From: SB11 sp035906255 | GTDB lineage: Bacteria > Bacteroidota > Bacteroidia > UBA8524 | Direction of reading: 5' to 3' | NCBI GenBank assembly: GCA_035906255.1 | Contig: JAMIFM010000025.1 | Location: forward strand, 1-64,000 | Length of the DNA: 64,000 bases | Shown here: positions 54,225-63,595 of the stretch, piece after piece | Layout of the letters: each line of letters starts with the position of its first letter | Position numbering within the stretch: the stretch's first letter is position 1 | Position numbers and translations under genes: made by a program | Notes under the pieces: model-generated | Told to the model about the DNA's origin: nothing | Seen by the model: only the letters and a program-made list of their open reading frames with translations | Database searches by the model: none

Positions 54225-55016
54225 TTATACTTTAACCGTTCCCAGTACAATCATTTCTTCAAGCGTAGGGCTGGCAGCACCGCCACGTTTTTCAAGCGTT
54301 ATGGCAAAAGCCTGTGCTCTGTTTATTTGTTTTAACTGTTGAAGTGCGGTTATATCCATTTCCATCACACCCGCATCCACCGGTACACCATCCACCAAAG
54401 CCCACAATTGGTATTGTTTGTCAGCAGGGGCGGGGGGTAGGTTGTTAATGTTCACAAATACATTGTTTTGTGCAGTATCCCAATACACGGTAACCTGAGC
54501 AGGCACATTGGGTTTCACACTTGCCAGCGTAACCATTTTAAGAGTAGGGCTTTTTAAAACCCCCAATTCACCCTCCGCCGTGTTAAGGGCAGTACGTTGG
54601 GTTTGGTTTTGGGCAAACAACTCTTGTTTTTCGCTTTCAAGCCTTGCCACTTGCTTTTGGCTATCTTGCCAGCGGCCATAATAAACAATATTCAGCACCA
54701 CGCTACCTATCAGTAATGCTATAGATGCCACCATACCGTATTGTATCCGGCGGCTTTGCAGCGTAGCCCTGCGGGGTATATTTATTCCTTTCTCTTCGGA
54801 TAAGCGGGCAAGTATTTTTTCTTTTAAATCAGCGGGTGGGGTTTTATCGTATTGCTGTACGTAGTTTTTTACAATTCCCTCAATGGCAGCTATTTCAGTA
54901 TTCACCTCTGCATACTGAGTTCGCCACTCGTCCACCTGCTTGGTTTCATCAGCGTTGGTAAGCCCCAACACATACAATTCCAGTAATCCGCTATTTATGA
55001 TTTCAGTAATGTCCAC
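54225..55016 (-). CDS. anti-sigma factor, RskA-like
   Basis: A 263-residue single-pass membrane protein. The cytosolic N-terminal ~90 residues (L-E-L-Y-V-L-G-L-T-N-A-D-E start) are the sigma-binding region of a zinc-free anti-sigma factor. A transmembrane helix lies near residues 95-113, and a short coiled coil follows. The C-terminal ~120 residues match the RskA periplasmic domain (Y-Q-L-W-A-L-V-D-G-V-P-V-D-A-G). Its start overlaps the end of the sigma gene by 22 bases, so both are made together. Confidence 0.88.
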   Translation of the reverse strand: MDITEIINSGLLELYVLGLTNADETKQVDEWRTQYAEVNTEIAAIEGIVKNYVQQYDKTPPADLKEKILARLSEEKGINIPRRATLQSRRIQYGMVASIALLIGSVVLNIVYYGRWQDSQKQVARLESEKQELFAQNQTQRTALNTAEGELGVLKSPTLKMVTLASVKPNVPAQVTVYWDTAQNNVFVNINNLPPAPADKQYQLWALVDGVPVDAGVMEMDITALQQLKQINRAQAFAITLEKRGGAASPTLEEMIVLGTVKV

Positions 55017-55576
55017 AGCAGTAAAAATTTTAAAATCCGTTTTAATTCAATCATTGCGGCACGCACACGCGTTTTTACTGTTCCAAGCGGTATGCCAAGC
55101 TCTTTTGAAACCTCTTCTTGTGTGTACCCTTCAAAATAAAGTTTTTCAATCAAAACGCTGTACTTTTCGTCAATAGCAAGGGCTTTTTCTTTTATGCCAA
55201 TTGCATTAACATTAATAGAATCAGCTTCTTTATTTTCAAGAATACTTACGGAATCATCAAGGCTTTGGTTTTCCTGTCCCACTCTGTAATTTTTCGACCG
55301 TATAAAGTCAATAGCAGTATTGCGGGTGATATTTAGCAGCCAAGTAAACAGTGAAGATTTTTGCGGGTTGTACCCGTTTATATTTTTCCAAACTTTAACA
55401 AAGCTGTCTTGCAGTACATCGGCAGCAAACTCTTCGTTCTTTATTACTTTGCACACTACCCCGTACAGTGTGTTGCTATATTGGTCGTATAGCTGCGAAT
55501 AAGCATCTTGTTTGCCAAGCCGCATGGCTTCAACCAGCAATTGCTCTGTAGGGTATGTTAGGTTCTTCTTTGCCAA
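54995..55576 (-). CDS. ECF RNA polymerase sigma factor
   Basis: A 193-residue group IV sigma factor. Region 2 contains the -10 recognition segment A-A-D-V-L-Q-D-S-F-V-K-V-W near residues 52-64 and F-T-W-L-L-N-I-T-R-N near 81-90. Region 4 shows Y-F-E-G-Y-T-Q-E-E-V-S-K-E-L-G-I-P-L-G-T-V-K-T-R near 147-170. It directs polymerase to its own promoter set, probably in response to an envelope signal passed on by the overlapping RskA-like anti-sigma gene. Confidence 0.93.
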   Translation of the reverse strand: MAKKNLTYPTEQLLVEAMRLGKQDAYSQLYDQYSNTLYGVVCKVIKNEEFAADVLQDSFVKVWKNINGYNPQKSSLFTWLLNITRNTAIDFIRSKNYRVGQENQSLDDSVSILENKEADSINVNAIGIKEKALAIDEKYSVLIEKLYFEGYTQEEVSKELGIPLGTVKTRVRAAMIELKRILKFLLLWTLLKS

Positions 55577-55659
55577 TTCATAGCAATTTTACATAATAAG
55601 TTCAAATAAATTCTGTTTTCATAAAACAATTTTATACAGCTGTGAGTTAACATTAAACC

Positions 55660-56076
55660 ATGTTTTTACACGTAGTTATAAGCCTGTTATTGTGCGCGCC
55701 TGTTGATGCCAAAAAAGGTAAATTATTGATTGAAGTGAATGGCATTACGGACGTTTACGGCGATTTACAAATTGGCATTTATGACAAGGCTGACGGGTTT
55801 GGGCAAAAAGAAAAGGTATATGTGGGGAAAATAGTATCTGTAAGCGGTACTATGGTTACTGTTGAAGTACCCGATTTACCGCACGGCACTTATGCAATTG
55901 CGGCCTACCATGATAAAAACCGAAACGGAGAGCTTGACAAAGGAATGTTTGGAGTACCTACTGAGCTTTACGGTTTTTCTAACAATGCGCGGGGAACGTT
56001 TGGCCCGCCTTCTTTTGATGATGCTAAGTTTCAGTTCGGTTCATCTGTGGGCAAGGTATCCTTTCAGTTGAAATAG
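55660..56076 (+). CDS. DUF2141 domain exported protein
   Basis: A 138-residue protein with a short signal peptide (cleavage near P-V-D-A). The mature part is a DUF2141 domain: an N-terminal L-x-I-E-V-N-G-I strand, P-H-G-T-Y-A-I-A-A-Y-H-D-K-N-R-N-G-E-L-D near residues 84-103 (an acidic loop of calcium-binding look), and G-x-P-T-E-L-Y-G-F-S-N-N-A near 108-120. Family function is unknown. It diverges from the ECF sigma gene and may belong to its regulon. Confidence 0.85.
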   Translation: MFLHVVISLLLCAPVDAKKGKLLIEVNGITDVYGDLQIGIYDKADGFGQKEKVYVGKIVSVSGTMVTVEVPDLPHGTYAIAAYHDKNRNGELDKGMFGVPTELYGFSNNARGTFGPPSFDDAKFQFGSSVGKVSFQLK

Positions 56077-56167
56077 CTGCATCCGCAAGAGCTAATTTTA
56101 GATAATTTGGATTTCATTTTTTTAAGTGCTTTCACAGTATATTTGTTTCACACAGCAATTGATATTC

Positions 56168-57019
56168 ATGAAGCACCTATACACACTACTATTTTGTTTA
56201 ATTTCCGTTACAGTTTGTTTTTCGGCCGATACTGCCACTTATACGCTTACTGATGCCATTGCAAAAAAGATGGTAAAAGCTGAAATTAAAGGGGCTGATG
56301 TGCAGCAACCCAACAGTAGCAATACATACGGCAAGTGTATGCTGCTAAAGCTGATAAATAATACCAATACAATATTTAATGTAAAACTGGAAGTAGGGCA
56401 GCAGTTAGTGCCCGCCGATAGTACCATACAAACTATGTTGGTAACAGAAAACCGTACGTTTTTAATGAAAGCGCGGGGGCAAATAAAAGAGTACATAAAT
56501 GCTATGTGTATGCAAATGTTTGATGCCCCGCCTACTAAAGACAAAGCCTTTAGTGTTGGTGAAATGAGTAGTGGATATTTGATGGGGATAGCTCAGTTGA
56601 TTAATGAGAAGAAATACTTTGATAGTACGGGGCAACGTGCTGTTTGGGGGGTGAGTGATAATTTAGATGTGAGTTTTGTTGATGGTAAAGACACCACGCA
56701 ACGCGGGATACTGCAACGGTATGTGTGCAAGGCAACAGGACAACCTTTGCCTGAATATAAAGACGGTAAGCTGGTAACTAAAATGACTGAAACGGTTGAG
56801 TGGGGGTCATCAAAAGTGCAAAAGGCAACGTTGACGGTGTATGATAAGAAAGGAAAGGTGGTGAGGCAGGTGTTGAAAGATGAACAAATGACAATAGGCT
56901 ATCACTCGTATGCGATTGTGTTGAGCAACGCTGATTTACCGGCAGGCGAGTATAAAATTGTGTTGTATTTGGATGGTAAGCTCGAATCTACTCGCAAAGT
57001 GATTTTGCCAAAATTATAA
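56168..57019 (+). CDS. hypothetical secreted protein
   Basis: About 283 residues from the ATG at 56168, where a clean signal peptide begins (M-K-H-L-Y-T-L-L-F-C-L, cleavage near C-F-S-A); a frame from 56126 would precede it with a poor leader. The C-terminal ~80 residues look like a small beta-sandwich (L-T-V-Y-D-K-K-G-K-V-V-R, then L-P-A-G-E-Y-K-I-V-L-Y-L-D-G-K), similar in style to a FlgD-like or sorting-type Ig fold. I cannot assign a family. Function unknown. Confidence 0.68.
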   Translation: MKHLYTLLFCLISVTVCFSADTATYTLTDAIAKKMVKAEIKGADVQQPNSSNTYGKCMLLKLINNTNTIFNVKLEVGQQLVPADSTIQTMLVTENRTFLMKARGQIKEYINAMCMQMFDAPPTKDKAFSVGEMSSGYLMGIAQLINEKKYFDSTGQRAVWGVSDNLDVSFVDGKDTTQRGILQRYVCKATGQPLPEYKDGKLVTKMTETVEWGSSKVQKATLTVYDKKGKVVRQVLKDEQMTIGYHSYAIVLSNADLPAGEYKIVLYLDGKLESTRKVILPKL

Positions 57020-57047
57020 ATTAGTACACCTTATATCTTTTGATTGT

Positions 57048-57617
57048 ATGGAAAATGCGGAATGGCAGCAAATAATGGCTGTAAATAATTCATTAACCGA
57101 CCAAGAAAAGCACTTTAACGGGCTATGTACTGAGTATAGGAAATTTGCTTCGGGTTGGTTGCTGGCTACCTTTGGTGGTGCGGGGTTTGTACTTACCAAT
57201 GCCAATAGTTTGCCTTATCCTCAGGAACTTTTGATTTCATTACTAAGTTATGCCGGTTCGGTAGGCATGGTAACCCTTTGGAATATGGACATAGGGATTT
57301 ATCACCGTTTGCTTGATTCGGCATTTACTGAGGGGTTAAAGCTGGAAGAAAACTACCCGCAATTGCCCCAAACAAGGCATAATATGATGAAACTGCAAGG
57401 CGGACGCGGAATACAACCCCGTGTGAGTTGGTTTTACAGTTTGCCTATTTTTATACTGTTGTTTATTGCCACATGGAATTTAGATGTGTACTTAGGTATT
57501 GCGGGATGGACTGCTTGGGGTTTATGGCTGGGTACTTTTTTTGTGTACAGTGCCTTTTCATCCTACATCCGCAACGATAATACCTTGAAATTTAGAAGGA
57601 GGGTGAAAGGGGAATAA
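57048..57617 (+). CDS. hypothetical four-helix membrane protein
   Basis: A 189-residue protein with two transmembrane hairpins: helices near residues 35-53 and 62-82, then a ~45-residue cytosolic loop with D-I-G-I-Y-H-R-L-L, then helices near 128-146 and 150-170. No signal peptide. No known family recognised. It ends 2 bases before the next gene, so the two form an operon that converges on the large eCIS effector gene. Confidence 0.7.
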   Translation: MENAEWQQIMAVNNSLTDQEKHFNGLCTEYRKFASGWLLATFGGAGFVLTNANSLPYPQELLISLLSYAGSVGMVTLWNMDIGIYHRLLDSAFTEGLKLEENYPQLPQTRHNMMKLQGGRGIQPRVSWFYSLPIFILLFIATWNLDVYLGIAGWTAWGLWLGTFFVYSAFSSYIRNDNTLKFRRRVKGE

Positions 57618-57619
57618 TT

Positions 57620-58048
57620 ATGGCTTCAATAAAACTAAAATGTTTGGATAAGGCGGGTAATAAATTGCGATTAGGAGTTTGGATAGTTGATCCTGAACTC
57701 GATACGTTTATCGAACAGCCTTATTATTTTTTGCAAGCATTGTATGATGCAGCAAAAGAGAAAAATGCAGGTGAAATTCTTGCATTAAACCGTAACGATT
57801 TAGTAAATGCTGAATGGGTTATTAATAATGTACACTTGTATGTGGAAGATGTGTGGTTGATAGATGCAAAAAACTATCCTGTAGATGAAAGTGTATTTGC
57901 GTTGGAAGACAGCCAATATCAAAAATTTTGGAAGGATTTGGATAAAGTACCTTATGCTGAATTTGAATTAACGGTTACTGACGCTAAATGGGTGAGCCAT
58001 ATAAAACAAAATACAACTTGGGAATCAATGGCAGGATTTGTTGGTTAA
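57620..58048 (+). CDS. hypothetical small acidic protein
   Basis: A 142-residue soluble protein, acidic and Trp-rich (W-I-V-D-P-E-L-D, W-V-I-N-N-V, V-W-L-I-D-A, W-K-D-L-D-K-V), with no leader and no catalytic motif. It starts 2 bases after the membrane protein gene. Its stop is directly adjacent to the stop of the converging effector gene (58049). Small acidic proteins next to toxin genes can be immunity proteins, but nothing here proves that, and eCIS effectors generally lack them. Confidence 0.68.
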   Translation: MASIKLKCLDKAGNKLRLGVWIVDPELDTFIEQPYYFLQALYDAAKEKNAGEILALNRNDLVNAEWVINNVHLYVEDVWLIDAKNYPVDESVFALEDSQYQKFWKDLDKVPYAEFELTVTDAKWVSHIKQNTTWESMAGFVG

Positions 58049-61000
58049 TTAATAAACTATCTTTCCTGCGACCTGAGCATCGCGAATGTTATTTCGGTAA
58101 TTATTTCTCCTGCCCGGCGTATCGGTAGCCCAGTTTGAGTTTACAAAGTTTATTAAATCAGTTTCATTAGCAAGAGGGGTGCCCGCTGGTGCCATAAGAA
58201 TACCCATAACAACATTTCTATAAAGAGTTGTTTGTATTGAAAACGCATTTATTTGTAAGTCGTTGATTGCCCCCGAACTTCTTAAGCCACTTATGGATAG
58301 TGGTCCGGGGCCAACCGGGGCAGGGAGTCCAATATTAGAAACAGTATAATCACCTTGTTCGGAATTATTCTTGTCCCACCTGTTGGCAGATGCATTCCAG
58401 TCCATATATCCCCATTTGAAAGTAACCGCTTTAATGAAATAAGGGTTAGTATCGGGTGTAATATTAATATCTTCCCATAATACTCTTTTAGGGTCAGCAT
58501 CGTAAGCTCGTTTCATTCCATCTTCAAACCCTGCTTCCATACTTGTATTATCACTTCCAGGCATCGGCACAAGGTTAGAATCGGTAGGTTTACCACCCAA
58601 ATTTCCATTTAATAGGTGTGCGCGAACCCACCTAGTGCTTCCGCTTGCTAATCCCAACGGTCTTAGTCTGTCAAATGCATCGGTCAGATTTCTACTTGGA
58701 TTGGGTTCGCCCCCTTCTTCATGATTATTGTGATCGCGGTACAAAAATCTAACGTTTCTACTAGTAACCGCAGGTGTGTCATTAAACCCGGCAGAGAATG
58801 CCATGCGGGGTACCGGATGTGTAGCTGCTGAGGCTGAAACGCCAATAATTGTAATTTGAGCCGCCATGTCGTTCATTATTTGTTCCGCAGTTCTGGGAGC
58901 AGGGTCGGTGCTGGCTCTGTTAGTAATAGCGCGCATTTCTTCCGATAATGTTCTCATTGTTCGCAAAGCAGCACGTTTGGCATCGTCTAATTGTCCCGCA
59001 GCTTGTAATTCATTCTGCCTTCTTGTTATCCAGCCTCCAATATGTTGAGGTTCACTGGCCAATATAAGTTGTGCGCCCGGTCCTGAACCTTGGAAGTATA
59101 ATGAATGCCGTTCGCCACCTTCTCTAAACTCTTTTCTTGCCCGCCACCAATCTCTTACTGCGGCAACACCTCTTCTCAGTCCGTTTAAGATAGCACTTCC
59201 CGCCCGTATAGCCCCGTCAATCACCCTTAGTATAGCATTGTCTATTCGTAGGCGTACGTTGGTAATAGCCCCGCGAATGTGTTCGCCTATGCGGTTAAAG
59301 CCGAATTGGTTGGCAAGGAAACCGATAATAATCGGGATGCTTCGGGCTAAAATACCTTCTAAAAACTCAGCCGCAGGGCCTAAGTTTCCTTGTGCAATAT
59401 TGCCCAGCATTTGGAAATAACTGTTCACTATGCGCAGCATGGGCACAAAGTATTCAACAAAGCTCTGTATGGCGTTGTAGATAGCTATGATACTATTGAT
59501 AACAGGCATAATACCAGTAATATCAAGCAAACTAAGCAGCCATTGAGTGGCGCGGGCAATAATGCGTGTACTGATAAAGTTTACCACAGCATCAATCACC
59601 CCGCTCCAAAGGTTATCTAAAAACTGGCTGATGCGTTCCCAAATTGCGGCAGGGCCTCGCTCTACCACATCTCGGATAAACTGCCAAACCCCTGTAGCTA
59701 CCTCCAACGCACGGCGCAATTGGGCGGCTCGTTCAGGGCCTATACGGCGGGCAAGCAGCTCAAAAATATGGTCAACACTCAAGCCGAGTATTTGAAGTAT
59801 AAAGGTGAAAATTGAAGAGAAACTTAAATCGGCAGGCCGTGTAATGCCCATACCCTCCATTTGCCCGAACAGCCAGTCGGCAACGCCACCGATAAGGTGG
59901 GTTAGTATATTATCAAAGAATCGGATAAAGCCTTGTTTCAAGCCTTCCAACAGGTTGAGGAAGAACTGCACAGGATTGCGCAAAATATCCATGATGGCCT
60001 GCGAAGCATTGCGCAGTAAATCCACAATCAAATCGGGAGGGATGCCCAAAATGCGGCACATTTCACGGAAGAATGTCCATATAGCCCCTGCAATATTTCC
60101 ATCTACAAATACTTGGTACAAAATAGTCATTGCTACTGTTTGCAGCCTTGTCCATGCGTCGCGCACTTGTAACAATTGCTGGAATAGCGGTATGCGCGCC
60201 AGTATTTGCTCGATGATAAATGTTTTTATCGGGTTAAGAATACATTGGGGTATTAGTTTTAAGGGGCCTAAAACAAAATCGCCCAAACGACCCATCAGGT
60301 TAGTAACAGTATCTACCAGCCGTTGCAGCATATTCAGTATGGGCTGGATAAAGCTTACCAGATATTGCAAGCCCCTACCTATGCTGTCAAACAAATTGAT
60401 AACGGTGTTTTGCACCCAATCGGTTAAGTTATTTACCGAATCACGCAACCAGCTTAATAATGACGATGCAAAACTCAACCAAGTATTTGTACTTAGCCCA
60501 TCAATGAATGAAACTATACGGGTGGCAAATCCGCCCACCGTTTCCGATAGCCAAGCTCCGGCCTCATTCAGCCTTGTTTTAAAAGTATCAACGGTTTGTA
60601 TCACCGCAGGTAGTATAGTGTCCCTAAGCGTAGCCTGTTGTGCGGCCACTTCAGCACCATTATCGCCCATTGCTGTTGCCATGCTGTTCACATTGGCCAT
60701 CCAGCCTTGTATAGTTTCACTAAGGTTAGTAATAGCCCTAAGTGGTAATATATCCAGTACTTTTTGTGCTACTTGCTGCACCGGCTCAATCACAGGGCGT
60801 AGGGTTTCTTTTATCCCCGTCCATACTTCGCCTACTTTATTGCCCAGCCATTGCACCACGCCATTTTCATTCGCCTCGCCGGCTTCATTGGTGCCAATGC
60901 CCAGTTTTTCTTTCACCCAGTTCCATGCAGCAGCACCATAGTCGCGTATGGGTTGTGTCCAATTCCATATTCGTGTACCTAAATTTTGCAGCCATGTCCA

Positions 61001-62185
61001 TACCTCACCTGCCGTATTTCGCAACCAGTCCATCACAGGAGCACCGTACGAAGCCCACAAACCGCTAAAGAAGTCGCCGATAGGGCGCACAAACTCTACC
61101 AGTTTATCCCAAGCAGTTGTAGCCAGCGTAGTTAGGTAGGTTTTTAGTTGGTTAAGGGCTGCAAACAAGGGGGCGCAATCACCGTTGGCAAGGGCGGTGA
61201 TAATAGGCTGTACCGCTTGGTACATGGTAATAAACGTGGTGCGTAAAAACGTTACTGCCTCGCCCACATTGGGAAAAGCGTTAAATATACTGTTGAGCGC
61301 TCCGGTCAGTTTTTCACGTAAGAAGCCAAAAATGCCCTTGTCGTTTATCTCACGCAGCATTTGCACAAACTCAGGCGATGCTACGCTTTCGGCAATGCTC
61401 CATGCTTGGTCGGCAAGCCAATCGCCCACGCCGCGTTGCACCATCGGTTCTTTTTCCTGTGAAGTAGGGGCTGCGTTATTTGTTTCCCGTCGGGCTACCG
61501 CACCTTGTTGCACCGTGTGTGTAAGCTCGTGCGCCAGCAAGGATTTTCCGCTGTTTGAGTGCGGGTTATATTCCCCTGAATTAAAATAAATGTCTTTACC
61601 TACTGTAAAAGCCCGTGCCCCTAGCCCTTTGTTAAAGTTTTGGGCATAAGAGCCGGTATGTACTTTTACATTACTAAAATCAGCTCCGATTTTTGAGCCC
61701 ATTTCACCGCTTACACTACGCGGCAGGGGAGAACCTCCTCCTCGTGTACTTTGGATGGATGAAGAAAGTTTTGAAGACGCAAAACCTCCGTTGGGCAATG
61801 CTGCTCCTTTGGTTTGTATTTTAAGTTCCTCAGCCCCGGGTTGTTCGTCTTTAGTAGCTACCGATGCTCTGCGCTGTATGGGTTCTTTTTCCTCTTCTTT
61901 GCGTTGTACTTCTTCTTCCTGTTCTTTTCTGCTAACTTTCTCTTCTTCCTCTTTGCGGTTTACCTTTTCTTCTTTTTCACAATCAGTGCATTTGCGGTTT
62001 ATGGTAGGCATCATGCTGATGGTGCTTGCCTTAGGGTTGCCGCACATGGGCATCCGCATTACTTTATCAGCTACGGCATCCGCTTCTTTTTCTTCACGGT
62101 CGTTAACACCGCCCACGCGAAGTTTGGCCTGCAAACGGGTTGAAGGCTTTTCGGGCTTTGGGCTATATGCTAATGCGACTGACAT
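58049..62185 (-). CDS. eCIS-associated DUF4157 protein with nuclease-like C-terminus
   Basis: A 1378-residue modular protein. Residues ~60-110 have a C-T-D-C pair and repeated R-K-E-E-E units; residues ~152-230 are the DUF4157 domain with a metalloprotease-like H-E-L-T-H at 219-223. A long middle (~250-1080) of amphipathic Trp- and Ile-rich helices resembles the conserved core of giant DUF4157 proteins. The last ~250 residues contain R-A-H-L-L at 1188-1192 and D-S-N-L-V-P-M at 1202-1208, like DNA/RNA non-specific endonucleases. It follows the eCIS ATPase gene by 18 bases. The nuclease call is inference from motif shape; no leader is present. Confidence 0.85.
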   Translation of the reverse strand: MSVALAYSPKPEKPSTRLQAKLRVGGVNDREEKEADAVADKVMRMPMCGNPKASTISMMPTINRKCTDCEKEEKVNRKEEEEKVSRKEQEEEVQRKEEEKEPIQRRASVATKDEQPGAEELKIQTKGAALPNGGFASSKLSSSIQSTRGGGSPLPRSVSGEMGSKIGADFSNVKVHTGSYAQNFNKGLGARAFTVGKDIYFNSGEYNPHSNSGKSLLAHELTHTVQQGAVARRETNNAAPTSQEKEPMVQRGVGDWLADQAWSIAESVASPEFVQMLREINDKGIFGFLREKLTGALNSIFNAFPNVGEAVTFLRTTFITMYQAVQPIITALANGDCAPLFAALNQLKTYLTTLATTAWDKLVEFVRPIGDFFSGLWASYGAPVMDWLRNTAGEVWTWLQNLGTRIWNWTQPIRDYGAAAWNWVKEKLGIGTNEAGEANENGVVQWLGNKVGEVWTGIKETLRPVIEPVQQVAQKVLDILPLRAITNLSETIQGWMANVNSMATAMGDNGAEVAAQQATLRDTILPAVIQTVDTFKTRLNEAGAWLSETVGGFATRIVSFIDGLSTNTWLSFASSLLSWLRDSVNNLTDWVQNTVINLFDSIGRGLQYLVSFIQPILNMLQRLVDTVTNLMGRLGDFVLGPLKLIPQCILNPIKTFIIEQILARIPLFQQLLQVRDAWTRLQTVAMTILYQVFVDGNIAGAIWTFFREMCRILGIPPDLIVDLLRNASQAIMDILRNPVQFFLNLLEGLKQGFIRFFDNILTHLIGGVADWLFGQMEGMGITRPADLSFSSIFTFILQILGLSVDHIFELLARRIGPERAAQLRRALEVATGVWQFIRDVVERGPAAIWERISQFLDNLWSGVIDAVVNFISTRIIARATQWLLSLLDITGIMPVINSIIAIYNAIQSFVEYFVPMLRIVNSYFQMLGNIAQGNLGPAAEFLEGILARSIPIIIGFLANQFGFNRIGEHIRGAITNVRLRIDNAILRVIDGAIRAGSAILNGLRRGVAAVRDWWRARKEFREGGERHSLYFQGSGPGAQLILASEPQHIGGWITRRQNELQAAGQLDDAKRAALRTMRTLSEEMRAITNRASTDPAPRTAEQIMNDMAAQITIIGVSASAATHPVPRMAFSAGFNDTPAVTSRNVRFLYRDHNNHEEGGEPNPSRNLTDAFDRLRPLGLASGSTRWVRAHLLNGNLGGKPTDSNLVPMPGSDNTSMEAGFEDGMKRAYDADPKRVLWEDINITPDTNPYFIKAVTFKWGYMDWNASANRWDKNNSEQGDYTVSNIGLPAPVGPGPLSISGLRSSGAINDLQINAFSIQTTLYRNVVMGILMAPAGTPLANETDLINFVNSNWATDTPGRRNNYRNNIRDAQVAGKIVY

Positions 62186-62203
62186 GATAGAGGATTATAT
62201 ATG

Positions 62204-63595
62204 CTACATAGTGCGTCCGTATTTTTTGTATTCCAGTTTTATACCGTGTAAAATATCAGCATTTCTAATAGTGTGCCCACCCCGCCTCAATGCCATTATC
62301 GAAGCATACTGCACAATGTTTACAATTACCCCGCCGCTTATCTCATACTTTGCCGCTATTTGTTTAAAATCAACATTGTCGTCAAACAACACTTTAGCGG
62401 GGAACATTTGTTTCCAAAGTTTATAACGCTGCTCGGCATCAGGAATAGGGAAGTGGATAATGCTTTGAAAGCGGCGGGCAAAAGCCTCGTCAATATTGCT
62501 ACGCAGGTTGGTTGCCAAAATTGCCAGCCCCGCATAATCTTCAAGCCGCTGCAACAAAAACGAAATCTCTTGGTTAGCATATCGGTCGTGCGAGTCATTT
62601 ATTTGGGTACGTTTACCAAACAATGAGTCTGCTTCATCAAAAAATAAAATCCATTTATTCTTTTCTGCCTCGTCAAAAATGCGGGCAAGGTTTTTAGCAG
62701 TTTCACCAATGTATTTAGAAATGATTTTTGATAAATCAATCCTGTAAACATCCAGTCCTGTTTGTTTTCCAAGTATAGAAGCGGTGAGGGTTTTCCCCGT
62801 TCCGGGCGGGCCATAAAACAACGCCCTGAAACCGGGGCGGAGATGTTTACCCATGTCCCAGTCATCAATTAAAGTGCGGTGGTGAGTAAGCCATGTTTGT
62901 ATGTATCCAACCCCTTCCATAGTGTCTTGCTCAAGCACCAAATCATCCCATTCTAACGTGGTGTTGACTTGCTTGGCAGGGAAATCGGCTCCGTAGCGGG
63001 GTTTGCTTTTAGTCCCTTGTGTAAAATACTCTATGTAATTGTGTGATATTGAAACAGGAAATGAGGTGAAGGGTTCGCAAGGGTCAACACTATCGGTTTC
63101 TAAAATATTAGCAGTCCAAAAAAAGTGTCGGGCATCAAAGTGCTTTAAGGTGTTAAACCGCACCTCAAAATCCTGCCCTGCAACTATAAATAAAAAGGTT
63201 TCAAACGTGGGCAAAAAGCCATTGGCGGTTTTCCCTTTTCTTCCTCCAAACTCTGAATACAGCTGACCTGTACGCTCGTTGGTTAGCATAAAAATATCAA
63301 GCAGTTCAGGGCTTATATGCGGTGCCATTGCCAACGCCAACAAAAGACGCTCGGTAAAACCCAGTTCAAAATCACTTGCAAACTTGGCGTATGGGGAGTG
63401 ATTATTTCTATCCAATGCAGGGGGCGCAACTTCAAAAATGTTGTTTACACCCGCCGAAGCTGCATCGCCTAAGTTTATCCGTGCCCTTGTCTCCAACACC
63501 ACCGATAGCCAACGAAGTTCGTTAACTATTGTATCAGCAGTAATGCCGTTTAGGGTATCTGCTACCATGCTACTGTCAGTAATTCTTTGCTCCAT
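62204..63595 (-). CDS. AAA ATPase of contractile injection system (Afp15-like)
   Basis: A 463-residue AAA+ protein. Residues ~1-200 are a family-specific N-terminal region; the ATPase domain follows with Walker A G-P-P-G-T-G-K-T at 262-269, Walker B I-L-F-F-D-E-A-D near 317-324, and the arginine-finger segment A-F-A-R-R-F near 370. This layout fits the Afp15/PVC15-type ATPase found in every eCIS locus and thought to act in particle assembly or effector loading. It overlaps the tape-measure-type gene by 34 bases and precedes the DUF4157 gene. Confidence 0.87.
   Translation of the reverse strand: MEQRITDSSMVADTLNGITADTIVNELRWLSVVLETRARINLGDAASAGVNNIFEVAPPALDRNNHSPYAKFASDFELGFTERLLLALAMAPHISPELLDIFMLTNERTGQLYSEFGGRKGKTANGFLPTFETFLFIVAGQDFEVRFNTLKHFDARHFFWTANILETDSVDPCEPFTSFPVSISHNYIEYFTQGTKSKPRYGADFPAKQVNTTLEWDDLVLEQDTMEGVGYIQTWLTHHRTLIDDWDMGKHLRPGFRALFYGPPGTGKTLTASILGKQTGLDVYRIDLSKIISKYIGETAKNLARIFDEAEKNKWILFFDEADSLFGKRTQINDSHDRYANQEISFLLQRLEDYAGLAILATNLRSNIDEAFARRFQSIIHFPIPDAEQRYKLWKQMFPAKVLFDDNVDFKQIAAKYEISGGVIVNIVQYASIMALRRGGHTIRNADILHGIKLEYKKYGRTM

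Noticed and set aside
59805..60941. 378-codon open frame on the plus strand opposite the DUF4157 gene
   Set aside because: It is the complement of the effector's coding frame, has Ser/Ile/Thr-rich shadow-type composition, no domain and no promoter; the minus-strand protein is clearly the real gene.
61755..62426. 223-codon plus-strand frame spanning the start of the effector gene
   Set aside because: Its Ser-rich stretch is the antisense of the charged R-K-E-E repeats, and it runs across the gap between two well supported minus-strand genes.
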